Shown here piece after piece: positions 1 through 7,601 of a stretch of 64,000 bases of DNA. The stretch covers positions 1,922,001 through 1,986,000 of the forward strand of contig OZ245921.1 in the NCBI GenBank assembly GCA_965229695.1, in the 5' to 3' direction. This stretch comes from JANSYL01 sp965229695 (GTDB lineage: Bacteria > Pseudomonadota > Alphaproteobacteria > Rhodobacterales > Rhodobacteraceae). Within the stretch, counting starts at the first letter, position 1. The number at the start of each line of letters is the position of its first letter. The notes under the pieces are model-generated. The model worked only from the letters and a program-made list of their open reading frames with translations. It ran no database searches and had not been told where the DNA came from. The position numbers and the translations under genes were made by a program.

Positions 1-16
1 TCAGGTAACGCGGGGA

Positions 17-1306
17 ATGGCAGCAATCGCCGCTCGTGGAGGAGGCTGGCCGCGCACCGGCAACGACGGACTTCCAATACCTAGCCATCCGGAGAACATT
101 CGCCATGCGCTTGCGCACTTAGGAATATCCGCGCAACGAAACACGTTCACCAACGTCGACGAGTTTGCTGGTTACGGGTTAGACGGACGCGACTTGAACG
201 ATATAGCAGATATCCTAGTCAGCGAATTCATTCGGGAACTTCAGTTTGGCGCGACACCCGCAAGCATAAAACGAGAGTTGCTCGCGATCGCTCATTCGCA
301 AACCTACCATCCGGTAATCGACTACATTGATGGATTGGAATGGGACGGTGTGCCTAGGATTGATAACTGGCTTGCGGACTTCACCGGGGCAGAAAGAACG
401 GAGCTCAACAAAGAGTTCGGCAGCAAACTACTGATCGCGGGCGTCAGGCGGATCAGAAACCCCGGCGTCAAATTCGACACCATGCTTGTTCTCGAAGGTT
501 TCCAGGGCACCGGGAAGTCGAGGCTGGCGGCAGCGCTTGCTGTGCGTGAAGAATGGTTCTGCGGCAGCCTTGACCTGAAGAGTGATGACAAAACCAAGGC
601 TGAGTTGCTGCAGCGCGCATGGATAGTAGAGTGCCAGGAGCTCGATGGGCTCAACAAGGCCACGGGCGAAAGCCTAAAACGGTTCTTAAGCACATCCGTC
701 GACTCCTACCGGCGGGCCTACGCGCGGGACGCAGGTGAATACCGACGACATTGCATCATCATTGGCACCACCAACGAGGATTCCTACCTTCGGGACTTAA
801 CGGGCAATCGGCGTATATGGCCAGTGCAGGTCAGGCGTATTGACGTTGAAGGGTTCAAGGCTAACGTCGACCAACTTTGGGCCGAGGCAGCCGCTCGTGA
901 GGCGAAAGGGGAATCTATTGTTCTGTCTGAACACCTCTGGCAGGCGGCGCAAGAACTGCAAAGTTCTCGCATGGTTGAGGACCCTTATGCCGACACCCTC
1001 ACGGCCGAGCTTCACGAGTTAACTGGAAAAGTTTCCCTGGACAGCATCAAGCTTCTTCTCGGTTTGGATACGTCGCGCATGACCCCAACGGACGGGCGTC
1101 GCGTCAAAGCGATCATGGCGCGCTTGGGCTGGGAGTACGGCACTCATCGCCTGCATGACATCATCGGTGAGCACCCGAAGCCTCGCAGGGGATTTGCGCG
1201 CGGTGACTCTGAAGAACGAAAGATGGAGCATATCGCTGAGCGTTTGGACGGAAATATCTACACTATAATTCCGTACACACCTGACGATGGAGAGATGCCG
1301 TTTTAG
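17..1306 (+). CDS. VapE-family (virulence-associated E) P-loop ATPase, probably 5'-truncated by the window edge
   Basis: This encodes 429 residues of a VapE-like protein, a superfamily-3-like ATPase/helicase typical of prophages and phage satellites, where it sits with a primase module. A Walker A loop (GFQGTGKS) lies at residues 161-168, a Walker B-like segment (WIVECQELDGL) near 202-212, and the conserved tail TTNEDSYLRDLTGNRR at about 251-266. The frame is already open from base 2 and no convincing ribosome site precedes the first ATG, so the true start and an N-terminal primase-like part may lie outside the window. The base composition is more A/T-rich than the chromosome to the right, which fits a transferred element. 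Exact role in the element is inferred. Confidence 0.85.
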   Translation: MAAIAARGGGWPRTGNDGLPIPSHPENIRHALAHLGISAQRNTFTNVDEFAGYGLDGRDLNDIADILVSEFIRELQFGATPASIKRELLAIAHSQTYHPVIDYIDGLEWDGVPRIDNWLADFTGAERTELNKEFGSKLLIAGVRRIRNPGVKFDTMLVLEGFQGTGKSRLAAALAVREEWFCGSLDLKSDDKTKAELLQRAWIVECQELDGLNKATGESLKRFLSTSVDSYRRAYARDAGEYRRHCIIIGTTNEDSYLRDLTGNRRIWPVQVRRIDVEGFKANVDQLWAEAAAREAKGESIVLSEHLWQAAQELQSSRMVEDPYADTLTAELHELTGKVSLDSIKLLLGLDTSRMTPTDGRRVKAIMARLGWEYGTHRLHDIIGEHPKPRRGFARGDSEERKMEHIAERLDGNIYTIIPYTPDDGEMPF

Positions 1307-1482
1307 GGCGTTGCCTGTAACGTAACCAAAGCCTTGGGCAAACCTTGCCCAGGGCGCTGCAGGACGCCCAGGGAAGCCACCCATTGTTGTAGGCTTGCCT
1401 TTTAGCACTAAGTTTCAGTTACCGTTACAAGGCTATCTGGCCTGGGCCTGCTCCCTTTGGGCTTTCGTCAAATCCAGTGAGC
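1307..1482. other. Convergent intergenic gap with a stem-loop
   Basis: This gap separates two genes that face each other. It holds a hairpin at 1332-1354, with TGGGCAA pairing with TTGCCCA across a 3-base loop and three further pairs outside. No clear T-run follows on either strand, so its role as a terminator is uncertain. I see no gene here. Confidence 0.4.
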
Positions 1483-2259
1483 TTAGTGGATACAACCCAG
1501 GTAATTCTCCCCGAACCGTCTCATAGCGGCAGCCCGAACCTCATCCGATGCGCTGTCTTCAATGAAGAGCCCCCAGGGAAAAACATCTACCAAAGCTGGG
1601 CCAAGAAGTTCGTCTTCTTCTTTCTTGTTTTGGGACAAGAATGCATAGCGTATGTCCGCCCACATCTCGAAACCAAGTTCGATTTCAAGTCCATGGTAGG
1701 CTGTATCACCTGGCGAATTTACGATGATCTTCTTGTCGATATGACCGAGGGCTTCAAGCAGCATGATCGAGCAGGTATGCGCCACAATATCCGCAAGTTG
1801 GATGCCCGCGACCTTTCTTGAGTCTTGTTCGAAATGGAAAGTGCAGCCCGGAAACTCCCCAATGCTTTCCGCAACGGTTTGGGCAGCATCCACAGAGGAG
1901 AACAGACCCTCATCAAAGAAAACTTGATGTTCAGAGCCACAAAGATTTGGATGCTTCAAAGCGGCTTCCAACAGCTCTATGGCAGCAGGCCCTATCCTCT
2001 TTTCATCGTTTCCGACAACGCATAGTGCAATCTTGCATTTGCTTGCGATGTACCACTTCAATGCGGCGCGCAAGTTTTGAAGATCGTCGTTGCCTGCCAT
2101 GTTAGCTGAGGACTTGAACTCAAAAACCGCAGGATCAAAGCCATGGCTACGGAACAGGTCATCGACCTGGCTTGATGGGTCTGCGTCGCAAATCACAAAC
2201 GCGGCTACCGATAGGCCGTAACCATGGTGTTTGCTGTCATCCAAGAAGAGATATGCCAT
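1483..2259 (-). CDS. DUF3800-like protein
   Basis: This 258-residue protein has the hallmarks of the DUF3800 family, predicted to adopt an RNase H-like fold and often found on phages, plasmids and islands. The N-terminus carries the acidic YLFLDDS strand (residues 3-9), and the C-terminal half has the family-like DSRKVAGIQLADIVAH segment, whose acidic and His residues could complete a metal site. No biochemical function is established for the family. It lies between the VapE gene and tRNA-Thr, facing VapE, so it is probably cargo of the same element. The only nearby ribosome-site-like sequence (AGGA) is very close to the ATG, so the start is not certain. Alternative: a chromosomal remnant stranded by the insertion. 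Confidence 0.65.
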   Translation of the reverse strand: MAYLFLDDSKHHGYGLSVAAFVICDADPSSQVDDLFRSHGFDPAVFEFKSSANMAGNDDLQNLRAALKWYIASKCKIALCVVGNDEKRIGPAAIELLEAALKHPNLCGSEHQVFFDEGLFSSVDAAQTVAESIGEFPGCTFHFEQDSRKVAGIQLADIVAHTCSIMLLEALGHIDKKIIVNSPGDTAYHGLEIELGFEMWADIRYAFLSQNKKEEDELLGPALVDVFPWGLFIEDSASDEVRAAAMRRFGENYLGCIH

Positions 2260-2413
2260 GGTCCTAGACTAGCTGAATTGTTCCTAGCCGTGTAGGTCGC
2301 GAGACATGCCGATAGCAAAGCGCAGAAATAGGTAGGTCTAGGTAGAGCCTGCAAATTCATCCACAGACCGGATTAGAAAGGTAGGCCTTAAATATTTGAT
2401 TTTCTGAGAAGAA

Positions 2414-2489
2414 TGGTGCCGCTGATAGGACTTGAACCTACGACCCCATCATTACGAATGACGTGCTCTACCAGCTGAGCTACAGCGGC
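2414..2489 (-). tRNA. tRNA-Thr (anticodon CGU)
   Basis: The minus strand folds as a complete 76-nt cloverleaf. The acceptor stem GCCGCTG pairs with CAGCGGC and is followed by A and an encoded CCA. The D-arm stem is GCTC/GAGC. The anticodon stem CGTCA/TGATG encloses the loop TTCGTAA (anticodon CGT). The T-arm stem is GTAGG/CCTAT. It reads threonine codon ACG. It is the only complete copy at this locus. Two further copies of its 5' half follow to the right with a 135-bp period, so the sequence just upstream of its 5' end is repeat rather than ordinary chromosomal flank. Confidence 0.95.
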
Positions 2490-2585
2490 ATTCTTCTCTG
2501 CGTTGGCCCTACTATGGCCCTACTAGTTCTACTCCTGTGCCTCGAACCCTTTGGTTTCGCAAGCCATTCTCGCGGGGACCCGCTA

Positions 2586-2624
2586 ATTACGAATGACGTG
2601 CTCTACCAGCTGAGCTACACCGGC
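2586..2624 (-). pseudogene. tRNA-Thr 5'-half fragment (copy 2)
   Basis: This copy matches the intact tRNA-Thr from the acceptor 5' strand through the anticodon loop, with one acceptor-stem change (GCCGGTG for GCCGCTG). Sequence beyond the loop cannot form the T-arm or the acceptor 3' strand, so it is not a functional tRNA. Confidence 0.8.
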
Positions 2625-2720
2625 ATTCCTCTCATCAGAGCCCCTACTATGGCCCTACTAAAATCTCAACCCGCCGCCTAACACACTGGCTTCACGCGTG
2701 AATTGCGAGCGGACCCGCGC

Positions 2721-2760
2721 ATTACGAATTGACGTGCTCTACCAGCTGAGCTACAGCGGC
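2721..2760 (-). pseudogene. tRNA-Thr 5'-half fragment (copy 3)
   Basis: This copy has one inserted base in the anticodon region (CAATTCGTAAT for CATTCGTAAT) and no matching 3' half. Its upstream flank leads to the hemY stop codon and lacks the shared spacer motif, so it probably keeps the original chromosomal flank and promoter side of the tRNA. Confidence 0.75.
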
Positions 2761-2801
2761 CCGGCCCGGCTCATAGCAAGGCGAAACGGGATTGGACAGA
2801 C

Positions 2802-4325
2802 CTAATTTCGCGGTGCTTTGGGCAGTGGGTCTTCGGCCCCGGTCTCGGTTGCCGGTTGGGCGGCGCCGTTGATGGTGACCTCATCGCTTTCATCGATATC
2901 TTCAACCAGTTCGGCCTCATCCACAGCATCGTTGTCGCGCTGGTCTTCTAGCACGCCAACGATCAGCGGCAGCATCTGCTCGGGCCCGGTTAGGGCGGCG
3001 TCGCTTTGGGCGACCTCTTCCCAAGACAGCGCGTCGAAGCTTTCGCAATTGCTGCAGAGCGGGCGCCAGTCGGCATGGACATGGCCGCAATTGCCGCAGA
3101 CCCATTGCGGACCGCGCGGGGCGGTGACGGCTTTGGCCAGCCAGGCGCGCACGATCCGATCTTCCGATCCCTCGCCGCGTTCGATGGCGGCCATGATGGT
3201 GAGCGACCGCGCAGTTGGGGCGGTTTCGGCCAGATCGCCGAGGGCACGACGGGCGGCGGGAAAATCCTCGGCTGCGATATGAAGCTCGGCTTCCAGCAGC
3301 TTGGTTTCCGTCGCGCTGGGGTGTTTGGCAAGCAAGACCCGGAACCGGCGCAGACGCTCGGCCGGGGTTTCATCGGGTGCGATTTCGGCGAACGCTGCGG
3401 CCAGGTCGGGGTGCGGTTCGGTCGCCCAGGCATCGCGGATCACTTTGGTGGCAACCTTGGGGCGGCCATCCGCGATGGCAAGCCGGGCGGCCATGACGGC
3501 GGCGGGCACCAGGCCGGGAGCCATGCGGTTCGCGTCGGAGGCGGTTTTCGCAGCCTCCTGAACCTTGCCTTCGGCCATGATATCGCGGGCATCGGCAAGC
3601 GCCAGAACGGCATCGCGCCGCTTATGAACGTCGCGCGGCAGGTTGCCGGCTTTGAGCGCGGCGCTCAGCGTGGCGCGGGCGCCCGACCAATCTTCGTGCT
3701 GCGCTTGCAGCTGCACCAGGGTGGCCTGCACCTCTTCATTCTTGGGCCGCAGCGCCATGGCCTTTTCGGCCAGCTTCATCGCGGTTTCAGTGTCGCCATC
3801 AACAAGCTTTTGCTTCATCAGCCCGTGCACACCGACAAAGCGGGTGCGGTCATCCAGCACCAAATCCTTGAAGGTCTTGGTGGCCAGGGCTTTGTCGCCC
3901 ACCATCTCGGCCCCCTGGGCGACCACCAGTTTGGTCAGCTCCGGGCGGCTAAGGTATTTCTCGGCCCGTTCGGCTTTGCGGATGGCCAGGCGGCCTTCGC
4001 CCGCGGCAAGGGCCATCATACCATCGGCCAGCGCCTCATACCCTTTGCGTTCGGAGCGGCGGTCGAAATACCGCGAAATGGCGGTTTCATCGCCCTTGAA
4101 AAAGCGCAGGGTCGCGACCAGCAGGCCAACCGTGCGGAACAGAATCCATACCGCCAGCAGCAGCACGATGGCCCCGATGATGGCGATCAGGGGCGTCAGC
4201 ACAAATTCGCGGCCCAAAACGGTCAGGATGGCGACATCCCCCATTTCGGTCAGAAAGCCGACGCCAAAGGTGAGCGCCGCGACCAGTGCCACAAAGATCA
4301 GGATTTTTAGCAAAGACCAAAGCAT
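2802..4325 (-). CDS. hemY: HemY-family inner-membrane TPR protein with C-terminal zinc ribbon
   Basis: This 507-residue protein has two N-terminal membrane segments (about residues 5-30 and 42-70) typical of the HemY N-terminal domain, then a long TPR-like helical region rich in alanine. HemY proteins are linked to late heme synthesis, but their molecular role is unclear. They are unrelated to the protoporphyrinogen oxidase also called HemY. An unusual element is a C-terminal CxxC...CxxC ribbon (Cys410, 413, 424, 427) followed by FDALSW, resembling the rubredoxin-like domain of LapB. An acidic tail follows. The gene begins 12 bases after the Mic60-like gene, with AAGGGGG as ribosome site, and closes the hemD block. 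Confidence 0.85.
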   Translation of the reverse strand: MLWSLLKILIFVALVAALTFGVGFLTEMGDVAILTVLGREFVLTPLIAIIGAIVLLLAVWILFRTVGLLVATLRFFKGDETAISRYFDRRSERKGYEALADGMMALAAGEGRLAIRKAERAEKYLSRPELTKLVVAQGAEMVGDKALATKTFKDLVLDDRTRFVGVHGLMKQKLVDGDTETAMKLAEKAMALRPKNEEVQATLVQLQAQHEDWSGARATLSAALKAGNLPRDVHKRRDAVLALADARDIMAEGKVQEAAKTASDANRMAPGLVPAAVMAARLAIADGRPKVATKVIRDAWATEPHPDLAAAFAEIAPDETPAERLRRFRVLLAKHPSATETKLLEAELHIAAEDFPAARRALGDLAETAPTARSLTIMAAIERGEGSEDRIVRAWLAKAVTAPRGPQWVCGNCGHVHADWRPLCSNCESFDALSWEEVAQSDAALTGPEQMLPLIVGVLEDQRDNDAVDEAELVEDIDESDEVTINGAAQPATETGAEDPLPKAPRN

Positions 4326-4337
4326 GACCGCGCCCCC

Positions 4338-5690
4338 TTAATTCGTGCCGCCAAGGGCGGCGGCCAGGCCATCAAGCGCGGCATCTGCATCGTTCCGGGC
4401 TTGGGCGGTTGCGGTCCAATCGGCCATTTCGGCCAGTGCAACCTCGGGCAGGGCGGCGATTTCGGCCAGGGCTGTGTCTAGGTCGCCCGCGGTCACAGCG
4501 GCCTGGGCGCGTGACAAAATCGCGTCAGGGTCAGTGCCTTCGCGCGGTTCCAGCGACCGGCCCCCAATCTGTCCGCGCAAGAAGGCGCCAAGCCGGTCAG
4601 TGGCGCTGTCGCCCGCGCTATCGCGGATCGCGATGGGCAAGGCGGCACGGGCGGCTGCAGGGAAGCTCGATTGCAGATCAGCTAAGGTTGGCACGCCGGT
4701 TTCGGCCGCGGCGCTCAACGCCTCGGGCAGCGCGATGCTTTCGGGCAGTTCGGCGAGCGCATCGGCAAATGGGTCACCGGCGGCCATGGCGATGCGGATG
4801 CGGCTGAGCGCGGCCTGCGCGGTGGCGGCGGCCACGCTTTCCTGGGCGCGGGCTTCGGCCTCGGCAATGGCGGTTTGCGCTTCGGTCATCCCGGCCTGTG
4901 CTTCGTCAGCCAGGCTGCGCAGTTCCTCGGCCAGCGCTTCGTTGCGGCCCTCTTGGTCGCGCAGCTGGGTTTGCAGCTGATCGACGGCGGCCGCCATGGC
5001 GGCGCTGTCTTGGTCAAGCTCGCCGGTGAAAACGGGGCGTTCTTCCAACACCGTCAGACGCCCGGCCAGATCATCAATTGATCCAGTTGCCCCGTCCACG
5101 CGGTCGCCCAAGGCGGCGATTTCAGACAGGACGGGCGACAGGTCTACCTCGGGCAGGGCAGGTGGCTCTGCATTGGCAAGCGTCGAAAGCTCGGATTGCA
5201 GGTTTGCCAGGGTCTGCGATTGGGCATCAACGGCGCTGGTCAGGGCGCTGATATCGTCACTGCCGGTCGAAGGCACCGGTAGAACGCCCATATATGCCGC
5301 CCCATAGCCAATCCCTGCGGCCAGTACGCCACCGGCCAGCAAGGGTACAAAGCCCGGACCGCGGCGCTGCGCGGGCGCGGGGCTGGGCGGAACCGGCGCG
5401 GGTGATGGTTCTTCGGCCGGGCTTGCGGGGGTGAGCGTATCGTCGCCTGCCGAGCCGTCCGGTTGATCGGAGCCGTCGGTTTCGCTTTGCGCTTCTGCTG
5501 GGCCTGGCGTTGTCTCACCCTCTTCCGCAGGGGCGGGGGTGTCGTCCAGCGTCACCGCATCTTCGATCTCCGTTGGGGTGACGGTTTCTGCCTCGGCCGC
5601 AGGTGTATCTTCGGTCTTTTTCGTGCGTTTAGAGCGCGTTGAAGTCGTCCTGGCCAAAACGTCCGTCCTTTTTATGTCCATACTCGGCAT
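4338..5690 (-). CDS. Mic60/mitofilin-like inner-membrane protein
   Basis: This 450-residue protein has a low-complexity Pro/Glu/Thr-rich N-terminal region, one transmembrane segment at about residues 113-135, a coiled coil rich in Ala, Glu and Gln (about 145-290) and a helical C-terminal domain. This layout and the position between hemD and hemY match alphaproteobacterial homologues of Mic60, the mitochondrial crista-junction protein, which is thought to shape inner membranes. A second in-frame ATG lies three codons in. It is co-directional with hemD (69-base gap) and hemY. Identification rests on architecture and synteny rather than on a crisp motif. Confidence 0.7.
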   Translation of the reverse strand: MPSMDIKRTDVLARTTSTRSKRTKKTEDTPAAEAETVTPTEIEDAVTLDDTPAPAEEGETTPGPAEAQSETDGSDQPDGSAGDDTLTPASPAEEPSPAPVPPSPAPAQRRGPGFVPLLAGGVLAAGIGYGAAYMGVLPVPSTGSDDISALTSAVDAQSQTLANLQSELSTLANAEPPALPEVDLSPVLSEIAALGDRVDGATGSIDDLAGRLTVLEERPVFTGELDQDSAAMAAAVDQLQTQLRDQEGRNEALAEELRSLADEAQAGMTEAQTAIAEAEARAQESVAAATAQAALSRIRIAMAAGDPFADALAELPESIALPEALSAAAETGVPTLADLQSSFPAAARAALPIAIRDSAGDSATDRLGAFLRGQIGGRSLEPREGTDPDAILSRAQAAVTAGDLDTALAEIAALPEVALAEMADWTATAQARNDADAALDGLAAALGGTN

Positions 5691-5759
5691 TTTCTTCGCG
5701 CCCGGGCACGGCGCGCGCGAGTCAGCCTATGGCAGGGTGTCATGTGCCTCAAGCGAGGG

Positions 5760-6476
5760 CTAGGGGGAAATCAGGGCGCGGATGGCGCCAATCATCGCAG
5801 GGGCGGTTGGGGCTTGGACCAGTTGCGATTGTGCCTGCCAATTGGGCGGCAAAGCGTCGAGAACCGCTTGGCTAAGCGCGATGGGGCGTAGGTTTTGCGT
5901 CGGCGAAGCTTTGCTTGCCTCGGCAAAAAGCGTGGCGCTGCGGGGCGAAAACAAAGGCGCAAGCACCGTTTGGGCGGAGGTCATCGCGTCAAAAAACGCG
6001 GCGGGCGGTGGCACCGGCTGCTGATCGTAGATCGCCTGCGCCGTGGTCGAAATGCCCGCCGTCGTCAAGCGCATGGCGATGTCGCCGCGCACATGCTGGC
6101 CATGCAGATGCCGCCAGCGCCCGGTCACCCCTGCGGCCACCATCTGCGCGATCAGGTCATCTGCGGCTCCCTTGGCCGACCAAGCCTGCAAGCCCTGGGC
6201 GCGTGCGGTTTTGGCCGTCTGATCTCCGACGCACCAGGCGGGCAGATCGCGGCGCGGGCTTTGGGCAGCGAAGACCCGCACCGCCGCGTCTGAGGTGAAG
6301 ATCAACCCATCGATCCCTTCCAGCAGGATCGGGGCATCCTTGGGCACGATCTCCATCAACGGGGCGATAACGACCTGTGCCTGTGTGCCAAATTCCGCCT
6401 GACAGAGCGCGCCAAACCGCTCCGCCGCCGCGCGGGGGCGGGTCAGCAGGATCAGGGGGGTGGCATTGTCAGACAT
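5760..6476 (-). CDS. hemD: Uroporphyrinogen-III synthase
   Basis: This 238-residue protein matches HemD in length and pattern. It starts with the LLTRPRAAAERF segment, has the central GLIFTSDAAVRVFA strand-turn typical of HemD, and ends with a two-domain alpha/beta layout. HemD cyclises and inverts ring D of hydroxymethylbilane to give uroporphyrinogen III, the branch point to heme, siroheme and cobalamin. The family is poorly conserved, so the syntenic position beside tsaD and upstream of the Mic60-like gene and hemY adds weight. hemC, which makes the substrate, is not in the window. It is divergent from tsaD with a 48-base gap. Confidence 0.85.
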   Translation of the reverse strand: MSDNATPLILLTRPRAAAERFGALCQAEFGTQAQVVIAPLMEIVPKDAPILLEGIDGLIFTSDAAVRVFAAQSPRRDLPAWCVGDQTAKTARAQGLQAWSAKGAADDLIAQMVAAGVTGRWRHLHGQHVRGDIAMRLTTAGISTTAQAIYDQQPVPPPAAFFDAMTSAQTVLAPLFSPRSATLFAEASKASPTQNLRPIALSQAVLDALPPNWQAQSQLVQAPTAPAMIGAIRALISP

Positions 6477-6524
6477 GGGGTCCAGTGTTACCTGCCGCTT
6501 GAACCGCTGACAACGAGCCGCCGG

Positions 6525-7601
6525 ATGCCCGCCCCAATCACCATCCTTGGACTGGAATCGAGTTGCGATGACACTGCCGCCGCATTGGTGCGGGGCGATG
6601 GAGCGCAGGCCGATATCCTGTCATCCGTGGTATCGAGCCAGACGGAGCTTCACGCAGCCTATGGCGGGGTGGTGCCCGAGCTTGCCGCCCGCGCCCATGC
6701 GGAAAAGCTGGATCTAATGGTCGAAGCGGCACTGGAACAGGCTGATGTCGCCTTGGCTAGTGTTGATGCGATTGCGGTCACGGCGGGGCCGGGATTGATA
6801 GGCGGCGTGCTCTCCGGCGTGATGGCGGCCAAGGGGTTGGCGTTGGGCCTGGGTAAACCTTTGATCGGGGTGAACCATCTGGCGGGCCATGCGCTGACGC
6901 CGGTTTTGACCGATCAGATGCAATACCCCTATCTGCTGCTGTTGGTATCGGGCGGGCATTGTCAGTTCCTGCGCGTTGCCGGGCCCGAGGCGTTTGAACG
7001 TTTGGGCGGCACCATCGATGACGCGCCGGGCGAGGCGTTTGACAAAGTGGCCCGCATCCTTGGTCTGCCGCAACCCGGTGGCCCCTCTGTCGAGGCGGAG
7101 GCGAAGACGGGTGATGCGAGCCGCTTTGCCCTGCCGCGCCCGCTGCTGGATCGACCCGGCTGTGACATGAGCTTTTCCGGGCTGAAGACCGCCGTGCTGC
7201 GCGCGCGCGATGCAGTGATCGCGGAAAAGGGCGGGTTGCGTGCGCAAGACCGCGCCGATCTTTGCGCCGGGTTTCAGCAGGCTGTGGCGGATGTGCTGAC
7301 GGAAAAATCCACCCGCGCGCTGGCGCTTTACGATGATTTCACGGGCTTTGCGGTGGCGGGGGGTGTGGCCGCTAACCAAACGCTACGCGCGCGGTTGCAA
7401 AGTATTCCAGACGCGCCGCCTTTTGTGGCCCCGCCGCTGCGCCTTTGCACCGACAATGCCGCGATGATCGCCTTTGCCGGCCTCTTGGCCTTTGCGGGCG
7501 GGCGGCAGGATGACATGGCGCTGGCGGCACGCCCGCGCTGGCCCCTGGACCAAAGCGCCACGCCCTTGATCGGTGGCGGCAAGAAAGGGGCCAAGGCATG
7601 A
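6525..7601 (+). CDS. tsaD: tRNA N6-adenosine threonylcarbamoyltransferase TsaD
   Basis: This 358-residue ASKHA-fold enzyme transfers threonylcarbamoyl from the adenylate to A37 of ANN-decoding tRNAs (t6A). It begins with the family signature ILGLESSCDDTAAAL, has the metal-binding HLAGH motif (His118 and His122), the GGHCQ nucleotide-loop region and the late LCTDNAAM motif whose Asp is a third metal ligand. Length is normal for bacterial TsaD. TsaE, its ATPase partner, is encoded at 23327-23869. TsaB and TsaC are not seen here. The stop overlaps the gpsA start by four bases. Confidence 0.97.
   Translation: MPAPITILGLESSCDDTAAALVRGDGAQADILSSVVSSQTELHAAYGGVVPELAARAHAEKLDLMVEAALEQADVALASVDAIAVTAGPGLIGGVLSGVMAAKGLALGLGKPLIGVNHLAGHALTPVLTDQMQYPYLLLLVSGGHCQFLRVAGPEAFERLGGTIDDAPGEAFDKVARILGLPQPGGPSVEAEAKTGDASRFALPRPLLDRPGCDMSFSGLKTAVLRARDAVIAEKGGLRAQDRADLCAGFQQAVADVLTEKSTRALALYDDFTGFAVAGGVAANQTLRARLQSIPDAPPFVAPPLRLCTDNAAMIAFAGLLAFAGGRQDDMALAARPRWPLDQSATPLIGGGKKGAKA

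Larger units (their letters stand above)
2451..2760 (-). repeat. 135-bp-period array of tRNA-Thr 5' halves (candidate integration scars)
   Basis: The 5' half of tRNA-Thr occurs three times in direct orientation, starting at 2451, 2586 and 2721, exactly 135 bases apart. The two spacers between them also share ccctactatggccctacta (2507-2525 and 2642-2660). Spacer sequence just left of copies 2 and 3 contains a similar GGACCCGC segment. All three copies are alike up to the end of the anticodon loop and then diverge sharply, which is where tyrosine integrases that target tRNA anticodon loops cross over. I infer repeated site-specific insertion and loss, or duplication of one such scar. Confidence 0.7.

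Noticed and set aside
2463..2681. A 72-residue plus-strand frame across the tRNA repeats
   Set aside because: It translates antisense tRNA and spacer repeat; its internal repeat simply mirrors the 135-bp DNA period, and no ribosome site or protein-like composition supports it.
2451..2760. The 135-bp direct repeats as a CRISPR array or tandem tRNA genes
   Set aside because: The spacers themselves share sequence and the repeats are tRNA 5' halves; copies 2 and 3 cannot form a T-arm or acceptor stem, so neither reading holds.
3006..4310. A 434-residue plus-strand frame over hemY
   Set aside because: It lies wholly antisense to hemY and is an artefact of GC-rich codon structure; its product is His/Gly/Gln-rich without motifs.
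6477..6524. A hidden hemC next to hemD
   Set aside because: Only 48 bases separate hemD and tsaD and no porphobilinogen deaminase motif is present in any frame of the window.
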